Position numbers and translations under genes: made by a program. DNA of 64,000 bases from Setophaga petechia (lineage: Eukaryota; Chordata; Aves; Passeriformes; Parulidae): NCBI GenBank assembly GCA_024362935.1, contig JANCRA010000039.1, forward strand, positions 4,713,040-4,777,039, read 5' to 3'. Under the pieces are notes generated by a model. It saw only the letters and a list, made by a program, of their open reading frames with translations, was not told the DNA's origin and searched no databases. Positions 1 to 13,677 of the stretch are shown piece by piece; the stretch's first letter is position 1; each line of letters begins with the position of its first letter.

Positions 1-3000
1 CCACTTTCTTATTTTATCTCCTGCTGCACAGACTCAGCACTTGACCAATGACCTTACATCCCAGCATGCCTAAAGCACAGTGTAAAACAGTTGAGCTGTG
101 GCTTGGCAGCTGTCATGGGATGGATTGTGGGGCAGACTTGTCCCAAACTCTCAGCAGAAGTTGCTTTTCTCTGCAGTTTTCTAACCTGAGAGATGCCTGA
201 TGTTGAGTGAGCTGGGTTCTGGAGGTGCAGAATTGAGGTTATCCCTGTCTAAAAGCAGTCTGTGCATTCTGGTCGTGTCACAGTCTCTACCAGACAGAGG
301 TGACAGTGCAGCTGGGATGGCAATGCTGTGAGTGTCTGTGCTGACCCTCTCTGCTGTGCCTCATTTCTTGTCCAATTCAGTCATTTGAAAAGCATCTTCC
401 CACCTCAATGCCACATGATTCCAAACCCTCATCAGCTCTCCCTTCCTGCTGGTGAAAGCTCTGAGGGCAGAGTGTAGCAGGGTTCAGCTGTGTGCTTGGT
501 TGTGAAAAGTCAGACATGTGCTGCTGCTCAGAACTGGATATTCCTAACACCAAAACTGTCCCCAAACCCTCTGATGGTCAAAACAAAAGGGATCTGTGAG
601 TCTGCCTGGCTCAGCAACCAAATCTGGACCTGGCAGGAAGGAGCTTGGGGATGTTCCTGGGGAGTGACTGAGACTTCTTGTGGAGCATCCCACCCTGGGC
701 TACAACCAGATCAGTGTGGGGCATCCAGACTTGGCAACTGAAGCTCCAGACAGTTTGTCAGAGGCAGGAGAGGGGTGAAACCTGTGTTGGGGGGCAGCCC
801 CAGAGCCCCACAGCCATGGCTCATGCTCTGTGCCATTCTCCATGGGCTTCCTGCTGAATTGGCTGGGCTCCTGTGTCCTGGCATGCACCTTCTCCCCCTG
901 TTCTAGCAGGGATCATGTGCCTCTAATTAATGAGTGCTAGGCAGTGTAATGGCTTAGTTATTGTCCTCTGAGTGTGGCCTGATGTGATATTCTGATTCGT
1001 AGGGAGCCACAACAGAAAAATGCCAGAGGTGCTTCTAATTGCACTTAAAATGCTTCACTAGAGCAGCAGCAAGAGCCCACAGCAGTGCAGCCCCTGAAAT
1101 CAGAGCCTTGGAGACAGGATGTCACTCCAAGGTTATTCCCTTTGATTGTGTGCTTTTGTGTCTCTGAGCTTGCAGCTGGCCCGGGGCTGTGCCTTAACAA
1201 ATGCACGGGGACTCTTTGCCTGTTTCCTGGAGAAAAAGAGTGGAGCACCATCTGTTAAATCATTTCAGTGCCTTTGGAATTCAGTGCTTTGTACAGAGAG
1301 CTAATGGTCTGCTTGAATCCCAGAGCCCAGCAAACTGCCACAAAGGGAGTTTGGGGGAGAAACTACAGTGACCATGGCTCTGTTGCTGCTTCCCTACCCC
1401 CATCTTGCCTGTGTTTAGGCTGGGCACAGAGGTGTTTTCTGTCCTTCCAAGGTTATCTCTACACAAAACAGTTCATTCTTGAGCAGCCTTTTGCTCCCAG
1501 GCTCTGTTGTAAATGCAGCATTATATTTCTTGGTGATTGTCACTTTAATTTGCACTGTCAGCTCCAAACAGAATTTATTTTAGTATTTCTTAACCTGTTT
1601 TTTGACCACTTAATTAAAGCAACATGTTTACACACCTGGGAATGTTCTTTCTTAGTGCCAGTGATCCTGCCTTTAACATGTGGTACTTTGGTGTATATTA
1701 TGCACATCTGAATGAAAGTGTTCTTTGATATTCTTGTTTTATAAAGAAATGGTGGTTGGTCTAGTTTTTTCTCTTTTATTTTTCCCCCTCAGAAGCTACA
1801 GATACCACAAGCATCTTTTCTTACTCTCCAGAAAAAGTCAGCAACTCTTTAAACCAAACTTGTACATGATCCAAGGGGTTACACCATACAAAAGTACCAG
1901 CATGGCTTATTTCTGTTCTCTTCTGTCTACAAACATAGAGGGTTTGTGTCTGGGAGGAAAATATTCTTTGATTATTTGAATCATTTTTCAAGGCATCTCC
2001 TCATAGCAGTTCTGACTTGCACATCTTGATATGTTCAAAGATTTTGAAGAAGAAGCTGGCTGCACTAACCCTTGTGTAGACTCTCATCACCTTGGAGCAG
2101 TTGAGATTTGATGTGGTTGTGGGTAGATCCTTGGCTTGCAATTTTTTTTTCTTTTTTTTGCAGAGAAAATTGAACAAGGAAAAGGGAGAACATCTCTTTA
2201 AGATCCGGGTAGGTCGACACGTTGCCTACCATTCTTTAAAAATAAACCAAAATTGAAATACAGCTTTTAAAAAACAGACAGAGATGCAAAGCACTGCTAA
2301 TGTTGCTGGTTGCCATGTTAGCCTTTAAGCATAGCAAGGAATGTGTCTGCTTCCTTCATGGAGTAGAAGGATACTGATTTGCTGAAACTCCACATCTCTG
2401 TGAGTAAAACAGAGCTGAATTTCAGCTCCCCAGGCCTGTTCACCATTTGTGTAGAAAAGTTTCCCCTGACCTGGCTGCTGTAAACAGAGATGGCACTCAT
2501 CACTGGATACACACAGAGGCTGGGATGGCAGCCAGGTGAATCCTTTTGATGCTTCACAGCTCCCACCAGGAGCTCTATTACTGTCCAGACTAGATAGTGA
2601 ACTCATAACTAATCTGAACAGGTCAGTAGTGCCTGTAACTGGAATTTATGATCTGCTTATCTCTGGTGATGCTTAATCTTCATTTATTATAAATAATCTT
2701 CCTTCTCATAAGAATATTTTTCCTTCAGGATTTAGACAAGACTTTGCATTTGGTAGGAGACTCAGAAATAACCATGCAAGGGAGGCTGAGGAATCTGTGC
2801 CATGAAGAGCTGTTGATTAACTCTTCAGTCCAAGGTAGCTGTGACTTAAACTGCAAAACCTGGCAATGAGTGATGGGGACTTTGGGCAAAACAGACTTAC
2901 TGGACACCTTTTATACAGTTTTGGTAGGTTTATGGAAAACCAGCCTGTGGAGTAGGTCATGGATGTGAAGAACAGCTCTACACAAGAATCGTCAAAGTTG

Positions 3001-4549
3001 TGGTGCTTATAATTGCTTTCATTATATGCCTCAGTGTGAGTCATTCACCCAGCTGTGCTTGCACTCTAAGCATTCCCAGGCACTGATGAGATATGGGAAT
3101 GCTACTGGATCATCCTGCTGTGCAGGATGGGGAGTTTGATGTAAGACTTTTTTGGTGAGGAGAGCAGAGATCAGTATTTAGACAGGCTTTTTGCTGGGCA
3201 ATGGCCTGTGTTCTCCTGCTGCTCAGGTATTACACTGAAGTGGATTACCCTAAAAGAGAAAAATCTTGCTTTGTCTGAACTCGAGGCACTTGAGAAGCCT
3301 CTGTGGCCATAGTCCTGGCAAGACCTGAGCTTACAAAAGGAGGGGCACCAAGTGCCTTGGTAGGACACTTTGCACTCACTGTGGAGAGCATAAAATTGGG
3401 CTGTGGGATGTGGAGGTGGGCCAGGTAAGTGTTACAAAATGCTGGAGGTGCCTCTTGGCTTCAGTGGTTAAATCAGCCCAGATTGTCACCTGTTGACACA
3501 TGTGTGCCCACCAACAGTGTCCTCTCCATGCTGGAGGTTTTTGTACCAGCACCCCATGGCAAGTGAGAGGTTTGGCAGATGGACAGCAAGGCCCTGGCCT
3601 GTGCTGGAGGTTGGTTGCTGTTTGGTGTAAGTCTGAAGGCTGTGTTACATCTGGACACTCTCAGTGCATCTCAGTTCAGATCTCTGGTATTTTCATGATG
3701 CTGCTGGAATTTTAGCAGGGTGTGGTTTTGCATGGACTCTGTCAGTGCAAAAGTAGTGTCAGGAGGGAATGGAACCTTATTTCCCAGTGCATCTCTTCCC
3801 TGTGTGCCAGGTAGCACAGCTTGTCAGTGTCTGCTTTGATCCAGTTGCTGGTTGCATTGAGCTTATTGAACTGAGTTTCAACTGGATTTTGTCCTACTCT
3901 TTTCATTAATCCACTTTAAAAAAATCCAGCAAATTTGTTTCTGCAAACTTCCTTAAGCTTTCTTTGCCTGAGCAGGTGGTATTAAGGTTCTTACACCCTC
4001 TCAAAGACCCCTCTGTGTTTGGTGATGTGAGAAAGCAAATGAGCTGCAGTGCAAGTCTCTGGTCCTACAGTTGATTTACTGAGTCCAAGAGGTGAAAAGT
4101 TGCACCTTGTAAAGCACCTGCCCTTTGAGAGGTGCTGCTTGGAAAAGCCCATTTGTTGTTCCCAATCATGGAATGGACCCTTTTTCAAGTCCTGTGCTGG
4201 AGCACAGAGAAGGTCACTGATATTGCCCATAAAGCAGGTGCTGCTTTGTAACTCTCCTTACACAGGGGTCAGTTAGAGAGTTGGAATTGCTTTCTGTTTC
4301 TGAGGTCAGTACAAAATCCCCACAGAAACAGAATTTTCTCTTTTTGCAGCAGTGCTGTTCATTTGAGGAGAAAAATGATGGTTAAATGTTAAATGAGTTT
4401 CTCACTTAGGTGGGTGTCAGGATCATGTAAAGCACTCTGTGTCTGCATCAGTGTAAGATGTTTAATGGTTCAGCCTCTTGTCTGGTGGAGCTGTGGGGGT
4501 TTGACTCAAGCCTGAGTCACCTGGACTCTTTTTTTCCCTTCTTCTTTAG
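1..4549 (+). other. PRPSAP1 intron (partial)
   Basis: AT-richer sequence than the rest of the window, ending in a polypyrimidine tract and AG at 4548-4549. No exon of the PRPS family was recognised on either strand. The open frames here are short and lack flanking splice logic. Confidence 0.6.
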
Positions 4550-6176
4550 TGATGATGGCCAAGGAGAAGCCGCCAATAACTGTGGTTGGAGACGTTGGAG
4601 GAAGGATTGCCATCATTGTGGTATGAGTGTGAGGGGGACAGCTGGGGGGTGGCTTCCTCACAGCAGCTTTGCTTCAGCTGTTCCATCCTGAGGGTCAGAG
4701 GGATGCCTGGTATAGGAGTGGGAATGTGTTTTTTAGACACTCTTTTTTCCAGTAGTGCTGGTGGCTTTGGTTATTTCAACTTTCTCTTGAAAACCATTTG
4801 CACTGCAGCTCTTTAAGCCCTAAGATGTCCTTGCTGCCTTGATGCTAAGTGTCAGATATCTGCAAGTAATGAATAAATCCAGGGCACACAGAGAAGACTC
4901 CTGAAGTGTTAAAAAACCCCAAACAAAAAACTTGCCGAGCCTCTCTTACTTCTATGCCATGCTGCAGTGTAAGTAATCAACATGCAGCTCCTGCCCCATG
5001 GAAAAACACTCCTTGCTGATGATAAGCTGTGAGTGCATGTGCAAGGACTGATTTGTTTCCAAGACACAACATTTGTTCCCCACACTAGCAAAAGGGTCAT
5101 TAAACCAGGGAAATAGCATTCACAGATTAGTCATGCACATGGCTGTCCCCATCAGCAGCTGGAGTAGACAGGGATTCTATTTTTCATCTGTGTGCATGGC
5201 CAAAGCTGCAGTAGCCTGCAGATCCACTCCTGCCCTGCAGGCTCTGCAAACCTCTGGTTTTGATGTTATTTCTGTTTCTGCTCAGGATGACATCATTGAT
5301 GACGTGGAAAGCTTTGTAGCTGCTGCAGAGATCCTGAAGGAGCGTGGAGCCTACAAGATTTTTGTGATGGCTACTCATGGGCTCCTGTCAGCAGATGCCC
5401 CTCGTCTCATAGAGGAATCCTCCATTGATGAGGTGAGTCTGCTCTCCAGATTGCACAGTGGGGGCTGGCACCAAAACTCACAAATTTATGTCCTTCCCAA
5501 GGCACGTAGCTCATGTCTGGAATTACTCATTTAATCAGGTGCTTTCAGTTAGCTGGTTCTTCACTGGAACACACAAAAAAATAAAAGTCTGTGTGATTAA
5601 TACTTGCTCAGATCAGATCTGCTTCCCTAGTGTATTTTCTCCCTAAGAGAAAGATTAGTCATCCCTGCCTGGACACTTCCCTCCCTGCAGCTGGGGCTGT
5701 GTGGCTGCTGTCTCACTGTGAGCCCCTCTCCCCCAGCTGATCAGGGGCTGCTGGTACATGAAGAGGGCAGGATTTCAAACTTAATAATAAATCTTGTGAT
5801 CTGAGTGGGCCCATCAGCCTGTTAGAGAGTGCTGGTTATGCTGGTCCCCTCAACAGACTGTCACAGAGGGGAGACCATTTATTTTAATCTTTTTTCCTAA
5901 TATGCAGGGAGTTTTCCCCCTGAACTGTGGAACAGCAGTACACACCCCTCAGGGTGGCTGCTCAGGGAAGTGAACATTCCTGCAGCACAACTTCCTTTCC
6001 TTTCTGGCCCTCCATAGGTGGTGGTGACCAACACTGTTCCTCATGAGGTGCAGAAGCTGCAGTGCCCCAAGATAAAGACTGTGGATATCAGTTTGATCCT
6101 CTCAGAGGCCATCAGGCGGATCCACAACGGCGAGTCCATGGCTTATCTCTTCCGCAACATCACCGTGGATGACTAG
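4550..6176 (+). CDS. PRPSAP1: PRPSAP1, C-terminal three coding exons (5' part outside window)
   Basis: Phosphoribosyl-pyrophosphate synthetase-associated protein 1, a catalytically inactive PRPS paralogue that binds and restrains PRPP synthetase in the cytosol. Exons are 4550-4620, 5286-5432 and 6018-6176 (stop TAG 6174-6176), each bounded by AG and GT and joining in frame. They give 124 codons beginning after a split Leu codon with [17 protein letters not shown] and ending [11 protein letters not shown]. The second exon opens with [10 protein letters not shown], the position of the PRPP-binding loop in true synthetases but in the altered form typical of associated proteins. The next upstream exon (family motif around HPGLELPL) was not found in 1-4549, so this intron is at least 4.5 kb. 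PRPSAP2 is very similar, but the neighbouring genes favour PRPSAP1. Confidence 0.95.
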
Positions 6177-7095
6177 ACCTGAGCCTGCCCCTGACCTGGA
6201 TTCCACAAGAGAAGGAAACCTGCATGGAAAGGCAATACCATAAAACATAGGCATAACACAGCTGTTTATTTTTGTAGGAGTGTCGAGGTTTTCAGGGTCT
6301 TGAGCCGTGAGATCTAATAGAAAAAAAATCATCCTGACCAGCACTTTACAAGTCAATAGAAGGGGCCACTGGCAGTGGGGGGAATTACACCTTAATTGAG
6401 AGAGATGGAGAAATGAGATGGTGTTGAATTTTTAAGTTCCTTTAATGATTTTTTTTAGTGTGTTTTCTCTTGCCCTGTAGGGGCAGAAAGAAAAGCTAAA
6501 CAGAAGTAGCTGTCAGCTTGTGAGAAGGGAACAGGGACTGCTCATTGCTGTGTGGGCAGCGAGAGCAGCCTTTGGGGTTGTTTCTGCCTGTGTCTCACCC
6601 CAGAGCACAGAAGGGAATGTTCAGGCTGTGCTGCTGGCAGGGCTGAGCCAACAGCAGCTCTGTGCCAGCTCGGCGGCCTCTCCTCTCCTGCACAGCAGAG
6701 CAGGACTTTCATCAAAACTCAGTTAGCGGAACATCCCAAAGGACAGCTTAGGGCAACCCATTGGCAGGGCTGCTCCCATCCCTGGGTCAGGGAGCTGGGA
6801 ACAGGCTCGTGTGTGTGTCCCAGCAGAGCAGGGAGTGCTAGATAATGTGTTGGCCTTTTCATTTTGCGAGCTTTGGGTCATTATTGCTCTTCAGTGACGA
6901 GTCACGTGAGGGTTTGCTCCTCTCTGGGACACTCGTCTGCACTGCAAAACCAGGCACGACTTTTGGAGTTGCCTGGGGCTGAGTTTGTGGCAGAGTCTTG
7001 TGGGGAAGGGAAGTTGGAACAATCTGCTTCTAATGCAGCTGTGCTCTCCAAAACACTAACACTGAACCTGCAATAAAAGTGTAAGATTTTTCAGC
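6177..7095 (+). other. PRPSAP1: PRPSAP1 3' UTR
   Basis: Non-coding sequence following the PRPSAP1 stop and running to the AATAAA at 7072-7077. No intron signals or repeats stand out. The exact cleavage site, about 15-25 nt past the signal, cannot be read from sequence alone. Confidence 0.65.
7072..7077 (+). terminator. Polyadenylation signal of PRPSAP1
   Basis: A canonical AATAAA lies about 0.9 kb after the PRPSAP1 stop. It is followed by a T/G-containing stretch suitable as a downstream element. Confidence 0.65.
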
Positions 7096-8080
7096 TTTGG
7101 TGCTTCCTATGAATCCTGTGCCCTTGAGGAGCTGCTGTGTGTATTCAGTGGGGCTGTTGCTGTAACAAGGCTCACATGGCAGCTTGCAGCCTTCCACGGG
7201 GAAGTAGGACTGGCTGATCACTCCTTTCTTGAGTGATACTAATTTTTGGGTGGAGGGGACACTTGAGGAAGCAGCACAAGATGCATGTGGAAGGTTTTGT
7301 CTCCAGGATGGTATAAGGATCAACTCCCAAACTGATCTTTCCCCTTGATGAGACAAACACACTCCAGAAAAAACCTACACCACTGGTCTGCTGATGTGAG
7401 GAACAAATAAAAGCTGCTGGAAGAAGTTGCTTCAACAGCACAGGAAATGTTTAGTTGTTCAGTTTTGGTTATCTTTATTCTATCCCCTTCTATTCCACTC
7501 CAACATATAAAATGTGCCAAAGGGCCAGCAGTGACTGAGCAGGACAAACCTTGAATACCAGGCAAACAAATGGACTTGGCATGGAGTGCTTGGACCACCT
7601 TCAGTATCCAGCATGGATTAAACCTCCATGCCAAATTCCATGAAGGATGTACAGAACTGGATGAGGTATCAAAGCTGTTGATGGGCTTTCCTGCATTTTC
7701 AAAGTACCACAAACAAATCTCAGCTGTACTCTGTGACCACAGCCTGGCTCCTTGGCCTGGAGGGGTAATGATGCTGCACTGCATGTATTGAACAGATCAT
7801 CTGGAGCTGTGGAGTCCTTGCAGATGTCTGTGCCCTCTTTCTTCTGAGCCAGTGCTGCACAATGTTCTTCATCCTGCAGGCCAGTGTTAAAAGTGGGAGC
7901 AGTATTGCTGTTCTCTGCCCTTCAGAGTGCTTGTCAGACCTGCCAGGAGCAAGGTTGGGGCTCACTGAGGGTTGTTGCCCCATTCAGGATTGCTTTTGCT
8001 GGGCAGTATTTGGGTAGGACCCATGGAATCATAGCACCACTGAGCAGAGGGTTGTGCCTGTGTGCCCCGGGCCTTTGTCA
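7096..8080. other. Intergenic, nothing recognised
   Basis: Sequence between the PRPSAP1 3' end and the antisense retroviral relic. The longest minus-strand frame here has no recognisable domain or splice context, and I see no gene. Confidence 0.5.
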
Positions 8081-9965
8081 TGAGTGAGTGTTTTATGGTT
8101 GCTTAAAGAATCACAGTGAAGGGATCAGCAAAAGCAGGTTTAGTATAGAAGTGAAAGTTCCACAAAGTTGTTGGCAAGGTTCACTCATATACTGCATGGT
8201 AAAAGCAAACTAAAATCTAAAACCAATCAATCTAAACCCAAAATCAATCAAAAAATCTACATTCAGGCTGGGGAGGGGGGAAGGGTAGGAAAGGGCAAGG
8301 ATAAAAAGGAAACACAGGATGAGTCACAAGGTTCAGAGCAGACCCCCTTGCAAAACTGAGCCCCAGACTTGACCAACAGTTTAGGCCCAAATGTTCAACA
8401 GCACTGAACTGCATAAACTGTTAAGCCATTGCTTATGCTGAAGTTAAACAATTGACAATTTCATATAGCATTTACCTAAAAATCTAAAATACTTAGGAAT
8501 CTAGAAGAGCAATGTCCACAGTATATTTGCTGTAGTGCATTCTCACTCACACACAGACCTGAAGGAGCCTGTGCAAGGAACCTCTGAAGAATTCCCCTCA
8601 AGCTCCTGGAAATGCATCAGATATCTTTGCATCTTCTCAACAGGCAAAGAGTTGAGCCTCAAGGAATGGTCATAATTCCTCTCCATCCTGGCCACAATTC
8701 AGGTCAGCAGCTTTCTTTGAAAGCTCAATAACAAAAATGTTGTTCTGCTCGGGTTGTTATTCAGGCAAGAAAAACAGTTTTCCAAGGCTGTTTGTTAAGA
8801 ACCAGGAGTTTGTTAGACAGCACAGGTTCCTGGGAGCAGACAGTGTTTCTGATAAGATTGAGAGTTGCTCAGCCCAGGTGCCGTTCTCAAGGCCAAGGCC
8901 TAACAAGCATTTCTGAGATCATAGTGCAGCTCAAGAGCTGGGGGAAGGCACCACCAGAATCCACCCTCTGACTAAAAACAACTTGTCTTGCTCCACAGAG
9001 TGGCCATGTGGTCATCTCTTGCCTCTGTGCCTATAAACAGAGATTTATTATGTCCAACTTAAAAACTGTGAGAAAATTTTGATCAGGTTAGCTAAATACT
9101 GTGATTTTTAAGACTGTTGAATGTGAGGGAACAGTATTATGTATGCAAGGACATCTGTGGGACAGTGCTACCTGTCCAGCTAATATAAACACTCCAGCAT
9201 ATAGAACACTACAGTACATTAAGCATAAAATGACAGGAATCAGCAAAATTCTAATAGGATGCAGTGTTAGATCTGGAATTCCTCTTGCAGTGGGTGACCA
9301 CCCAAACACAATCCCACCAGTGATGTTCTCCATTTCTCATCACATGATTTATCTATTCTGTATTTGATGAATAGTGGTTAGAGCTTTGTGTCCATTGCTT
9401 CAGACACCTTCCAGCAGTGAACACAGCTCTTTGTACTGCAGTAATTTTTCCACCAGTGCAAGGTTCATTCCAGTGGGGGTGAGCAGGAAATCTTGCTGGG
9501 ATGTGTAGGTAGATTGTAGCAATCCAAGGGTTGTGACACAACTGAATAGTTGAAGTCACATCCTCTAATTTTGGAGAAAACTACAAACCCAAATATTTGA
9601 GTGATGGCTTATTTCTATAGTGGTGTGGTCTCTATGGAATCACCAGTAGTTCTTACTCTTCCCAATGTATGTAAGTACACTTACAAGCAGGATTTCAGCA
9701 GGATGTATTTCAAAATGACAAACATTTTGTTCAGTGCCAAGAGAAATGTCCTGAGCATTAGCATTGGTGTTACTTTCACAAATAAATCCCTGTTGTTCCT
9801 GTACAACACACACATCAACAGTGACAGCTTGCCATTTGTTCCCATTTTGTTGGCCTGTGCTCTGTGTTGTGTTGGAAATAATTCCATGGTGATTTAACCC
9901 CAGTGCAGAGGTTGGGTATATGGGGTTTACCAAAGCACTGGGTATTGTTAAAAAGCTGTGGCTTT
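8080..9965 (-). mobile_element. Antisense endogenous retrovirus relic (env-like end plus possible LTR)
   Basis: The minus-strand open frame at 9640-9933 has a cysteine- and asparagine-containing composition that I associate with avian endogenous retroviral envelope fragments. A second copy of the same stretch, also on the minus strand, lies near 55.1-55.2 kb: the blocks at 9769-9840 and 55135-55200 align clearly by eye. The AT-rich sequence at 8080-9000, downstream in the element's orientation, could be its 3' LTR, but I found no clean TG...CA ends or target duplication. No intact gene is present. Class assignment (ERVL or another avian family) is uncertain. Confidence 0.45.
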
Positions 9966-9979
9966 ACTGTTGGTAGGGT

Positions 9980-10378
9980 TGTGGTGGTGTTTGCAGGGGT
10001 CCCAGGATGAGGGAAGAGATGAGAATCTTGACTCCACATTTCAGAAGACTGATTTATTATTTTATGATACATATTATATTAAAAGAAAATTATATATTAA
10101 AACTATACTAAAGAATAGGAAAAAGGATTTCATCAGAAGGCTTGCAAGGAATAGAAAGGAAAAATTATAATAAAATCTTGTGACTGACCAGAGTCTGAGC
10201 CAGCTGACTGTGATTGGCCATTAATTAAAAACAACCACATGAGACCAATCACAGATGCACCTGTTGCATTCCACAGCAGCAGATAATCATTGTTTACATT
10301 TCATTTCTGAGGCCTCTCAGCTTCTCTGGAGAAAAGATCCTAACAAAAGGATTTTTCATAAAATATGTCCCCATGACA
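9980..10378. mobile_element. Solo LTR, family 1 copy 1
   Basis: Begins TGTGGTGG and ends ATGACA. It is flanked by TAGGGT (9974-9979) and CAGGGT (10379-10384), a near-perfect 6-bp target duplication. The body closely matches copies at 15047-15570 and 49107-49492, sharing the landmarks CAGGGGTCCCAGGA, CTGACCAGAG and GATTGGCCATTAATTAAA. I recognise this as an abundant passerine LTR. No internal retroviral genes are attached on either side. Confidence 0.8.
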
Positions 10379-11028
10379 CAGGGTCAGAAGTGAAGTTAAC
10401 TAGATGGCGCCAGGGTTGAAATTCTCATTAAAATTTGTTTGCATTATTCTTGATTACCTTTTACATTTCAGTGGTCAGGGTAGCTCCATAGCTTTCCCTT
10501 ACAGTTGCTGCTGCAGTGAATTGTCTCCAGCACTGAGCTTGGATGCAGCAGTTGGCAGGGAAAATGCAGGTTCCAGAGTGAGGAGGAGAGTGAAGAGGAA
10601 GGAGCCTGCTGGCTGTGCCCACCTTGCTCTGCCTCCTGTCACCACCTCCCAGGTGGGATGCTTGGACACCTGGGCCTGTGGGATCTGCCTGCCCAGGAGA
10701 GCAGGGAACCACTGCAGGGAATTGTGAGAGGCCCCTGTGGTTCCCAGCCTGTCAGACGTGGAGGAGATAAGGGAGAAAGTGGAAGCCACTTAAAATGACA
10801 TCACCAAGGCAGGAGCTCTTCCCAGCCCCTCTGGGTGCTCCCCCTGAGCCACCCCCTCCTTTGGGGTCTGCATCCCTTGAGCTTTTGGGGAGTTGCTGCC
10901 CCTTCTTGGCTGCTGAGGATGTGCAGAAGGCCAAGCCCTGCCCCAGTGCCCTGTGCCAGCCTGGCTGGGCCCTGCACTGCCCCTGGCTCTGTGCAGATCA
11001 TGGTGGGGACAGAGGACCCAGGCCCAGG

Positions 11029-11255
11029 GACCCTGCCCTGGGGCTCTCCCTGCCCTGGGTTTATCCTGCCCTGGGACTCACCCTGCCCTGGGCTTTCCCT
11101 GTTCTGGGGCTCTCCCTGCCCTGGGGTTCACTCTGCCCTAGGGCTCACCCTGTTCTGGGGCTCTCCCTGCCCTGGGGCTCACCCTGCCCTAGAGTTTATC
11201 CTGCCCTGTGGCTCTCCCTGCCCTGTGGTTTATCCTGCCCTGGGGCTCTTCCTGC
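11029..11255. repeat. 18-bp minisatellite in the pseudogene
   Basis: About a dozen variants of CTGCCCTGGGGCTCTCCC sit in what corresponds to intron 1 of QRICH2. The intact copy has only one or two units at 16400-16430, so the array expanded after the duplication. Confidence 0.85.
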
Positions 11256-12639
11256 CATCCCTCTCTCCTGGTTCAGGGCGCTGTGCCAGGAGATGCACAA
11301 GGAGATCAAGGGCTGGAAGGCAGAGCACATGGCAGAGACCATCTGGAGCATCCAGGAGTCCCTTCCCTTGGTGAGGTGCCACTCTGGAGCTGCCCCTCAC
11401 TGCTCTGCTCTGCCCTGCAGCCCTTGGAGGCTCCCAGTGTGAAGGGCACCAGGCAGGAAGTGTGGGAAGGGTGTGGAATTCCAGGAGTGGAATGTGGGAG
11501 CTCATCCCAACCCACCTGGAGCTCCCTACACTCCTGCCAGGCTCTCTCCAGCCCCAGAGGAGGTGGCAGCATAGTGAGCTGGGACATGCTGCAGGATTTC
11601 CTGGTGGGCAGCAAGGCAGAAGGAGGAAGAGGAGGCCAAGGTTTGCCCGTGGAGTGGGACTGCAGCCCCCAGTACCTCCTGTGTGCCCCAAGGTCTCTCT
11701 GCTCCTGTTCCCTGCACATCCCACCAGGAGGCACAGCCTGGCACAGGCACAGCCAGGGCAGCTCCAGTGTACTCTCTGTTTTCTGCTCAGAAAAGGGCTG
11801 AGCTCAGGGTGGTGGGAGAAACAGCAGGAGCTGGTGACTGCCTGGGCCAGGCTGCACTGGATCCCACCACAGCCCTTCCATCCCACCACAGCCCCTCCTT
11901 GGTGCACTGGATCCCACCACAGCCCCTCCCTGGTGCACATGAGCGCCCAGAACCCTTGGCTGGGGAGGAACCTTTTGCAATTCAACAAAGGCAAGCCTAT
12001 GTTCTGCACCCTGGGGCATTCACCCAGGATCCCCCAGCACCCACAGCTCCATCCCACGGGTGCCCCAGCACGAGGCCACCCAGCAGCACAGACCCTCTGC
12101 CCAGCAGTGTGCCTGGGACTCAGCTGAGGGCCATGGGGACAGTGATGGCTTTGGGGACAGCTCTGGCTCTGTTCCCTCTGCCTGTCACAGCCAGGAGCTG
12201 TGTGATGCTCTGGCATCAGACCCATTTAGCCACTGATGGAGCTGAGGGGGTGCTGGTGATGTCCCCCCGATGGCAGCAGGTTTCTGTCATTCAGGGAGGC
12301 TCCAGGAGTGGCAGCTCCAGGATGGGGTCCCTCTAAGGAGCAGCACAGGACACACAGGGATGGGAGGTGGGGGGCTCAGGGTCCCACAGCTGCCATCCCA
12401 ACCTGCTCTCACACCTGAATCCTTGCTTGGCGAGCACCCAGGACCCCCCTGTGCCCTGCCAGGAGGTCATGACCTGGCTCTGGCAGCATGTGCCATGAGA
12501 TCCTGGACCTTCAGGGTGCCCGGGGGCTGTGTTAAGGCAAAACAGCACCAACAGTCCATTAGAAAGTTGGACTTTTTTGGCAGCAAGGTTTTAAACCTTG
12601 TGATAGGTTGTACTGACTGTGGTGGCAACAATTTAAACA

Positions 12640-12860
12640 CTCCTGAACAGCCTGTGGATTAAATTTCCCTGGACAACCTGTGGATTAAACCAAGGAACAA
12701 CCCATGGATTATTTCAGCAGTGTGTGGATTAAAATTCTCTGAACAAAATGTGGCAACTTTTTTGAGCAGCCCACAAATTAAACTTCCCTGATGAGAAGCC
12801 CGTGGATTACACAACTACCCCAACGGACAGCTCAAGAGTTACATTTCCCTGAGCTACAAA
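12640..12860. repeat. Degenerate ~25-bp tandem repeat
   Basis: Recurring variants of CCTGTGGATTAAATTTCCCT, roughly eight diverged units. The sequence lies in a 1.6-kb stretch (about 12.5-14.1 kb) that has no counterpart in the intact QRICH2 copy, so it was inserted or expanded after duplication. Confidence 0.6.
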
Positions 12861-13019
12861 CAGCAATTTCCTAACAGCCCGTGGCAGCCACGGTTTAAAC
12901 TTCTAAGGAGAGGGAGCAAGCAAGGAGGAAAGAAGGGAAAACACAGACAGAGGGAGAAGCTGTGTCACCAGCCCAGGTGCCAGCACTGTCCCTGGTCTGG
13001 TCCCTCAGGATGGTGAGGC

Positions 13020-13650
13020 CCCCCAGCCCTTGTTCATTGTGGAATTTATACACTGGCCCTTGAACAGCCTCATTTTGTTATTCTTGAACTTTTCAGAACG
13101 TAGTTGGGGGGTCGTGTGGTTTCATTTTTATAGGTGGCTATTGAATCTTGTATTGAATCTTGTATGTATTGTTTAGGTGGCCTTTGAGCCATAGTAGAAT
13201 ATATGTATTGTATAAGTGGCCTATGAGTCTCAGTAAAATATATGTATGGTATAAGTGGCCTTGCCCTGATCCTAGTTGTTCTAAATGAGCTGCAGCTGTG
13301 ATGTCTTTAATTGGGTGGCAGCTGTGGCTAATGAAGATAACTAAAATTTTAAAAAGTAAATTAGCCAGTCAAAGAAAACCTTAGAAGAGTCCTGACAAAG
13401 AAGAAGAACAACACTGCTGTGAAAAGCTACTTATAAGAAAACCACCCAAAAAGTATAAGATTCTAGAAATATGATAACAACACATTTTCTCTCCCCCATC
13501 AGATGCAAGTGAAATGCTGTCTCAAGTGAAATGCTGTCTCAAACTTGTTCTTTGAGACAGTTTCCCAAGATAGGAACTTGGTTCCAGAAAAGAGCTATCC
13601 TACCTCTAAAAACCCCTTTTCCAACTGAACCTTCTCTCATTATTGTGGTA
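13020..13650. mobile_element. Probable LTR-element remnant
   Basis: AT-rich insert within the duplicated block and absent from its sister. It carries a two-to-three-unit ~40-bp direct repeat (13165-13262, units starting GTGGCCT) and a short hairpin, TGTCTCAAA / TTTGAGACA, at 13535-13559 next to a duplicated 17-mer. It resembles LTRs I associate with passerine genomes, but ends and target duplication were not defined. Confidence 0.4.
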
Positions 13651-13677
13651 ACATTCCTTTTCCCTTCTGCCTAGTCT

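Noticed and set aside
2163..2210. Candidate PRPSAP1 exon after a T-rich tract and CAG
   Set aside because: The translation does not match the family in any frame. It is probably intronic.
11230..12225. 331-codon minus-strand open frame
   Set aside because: It lies within the decayed QRICH2 duplicate and its minisatellite. Low-complexity composition, with no family resemblance.
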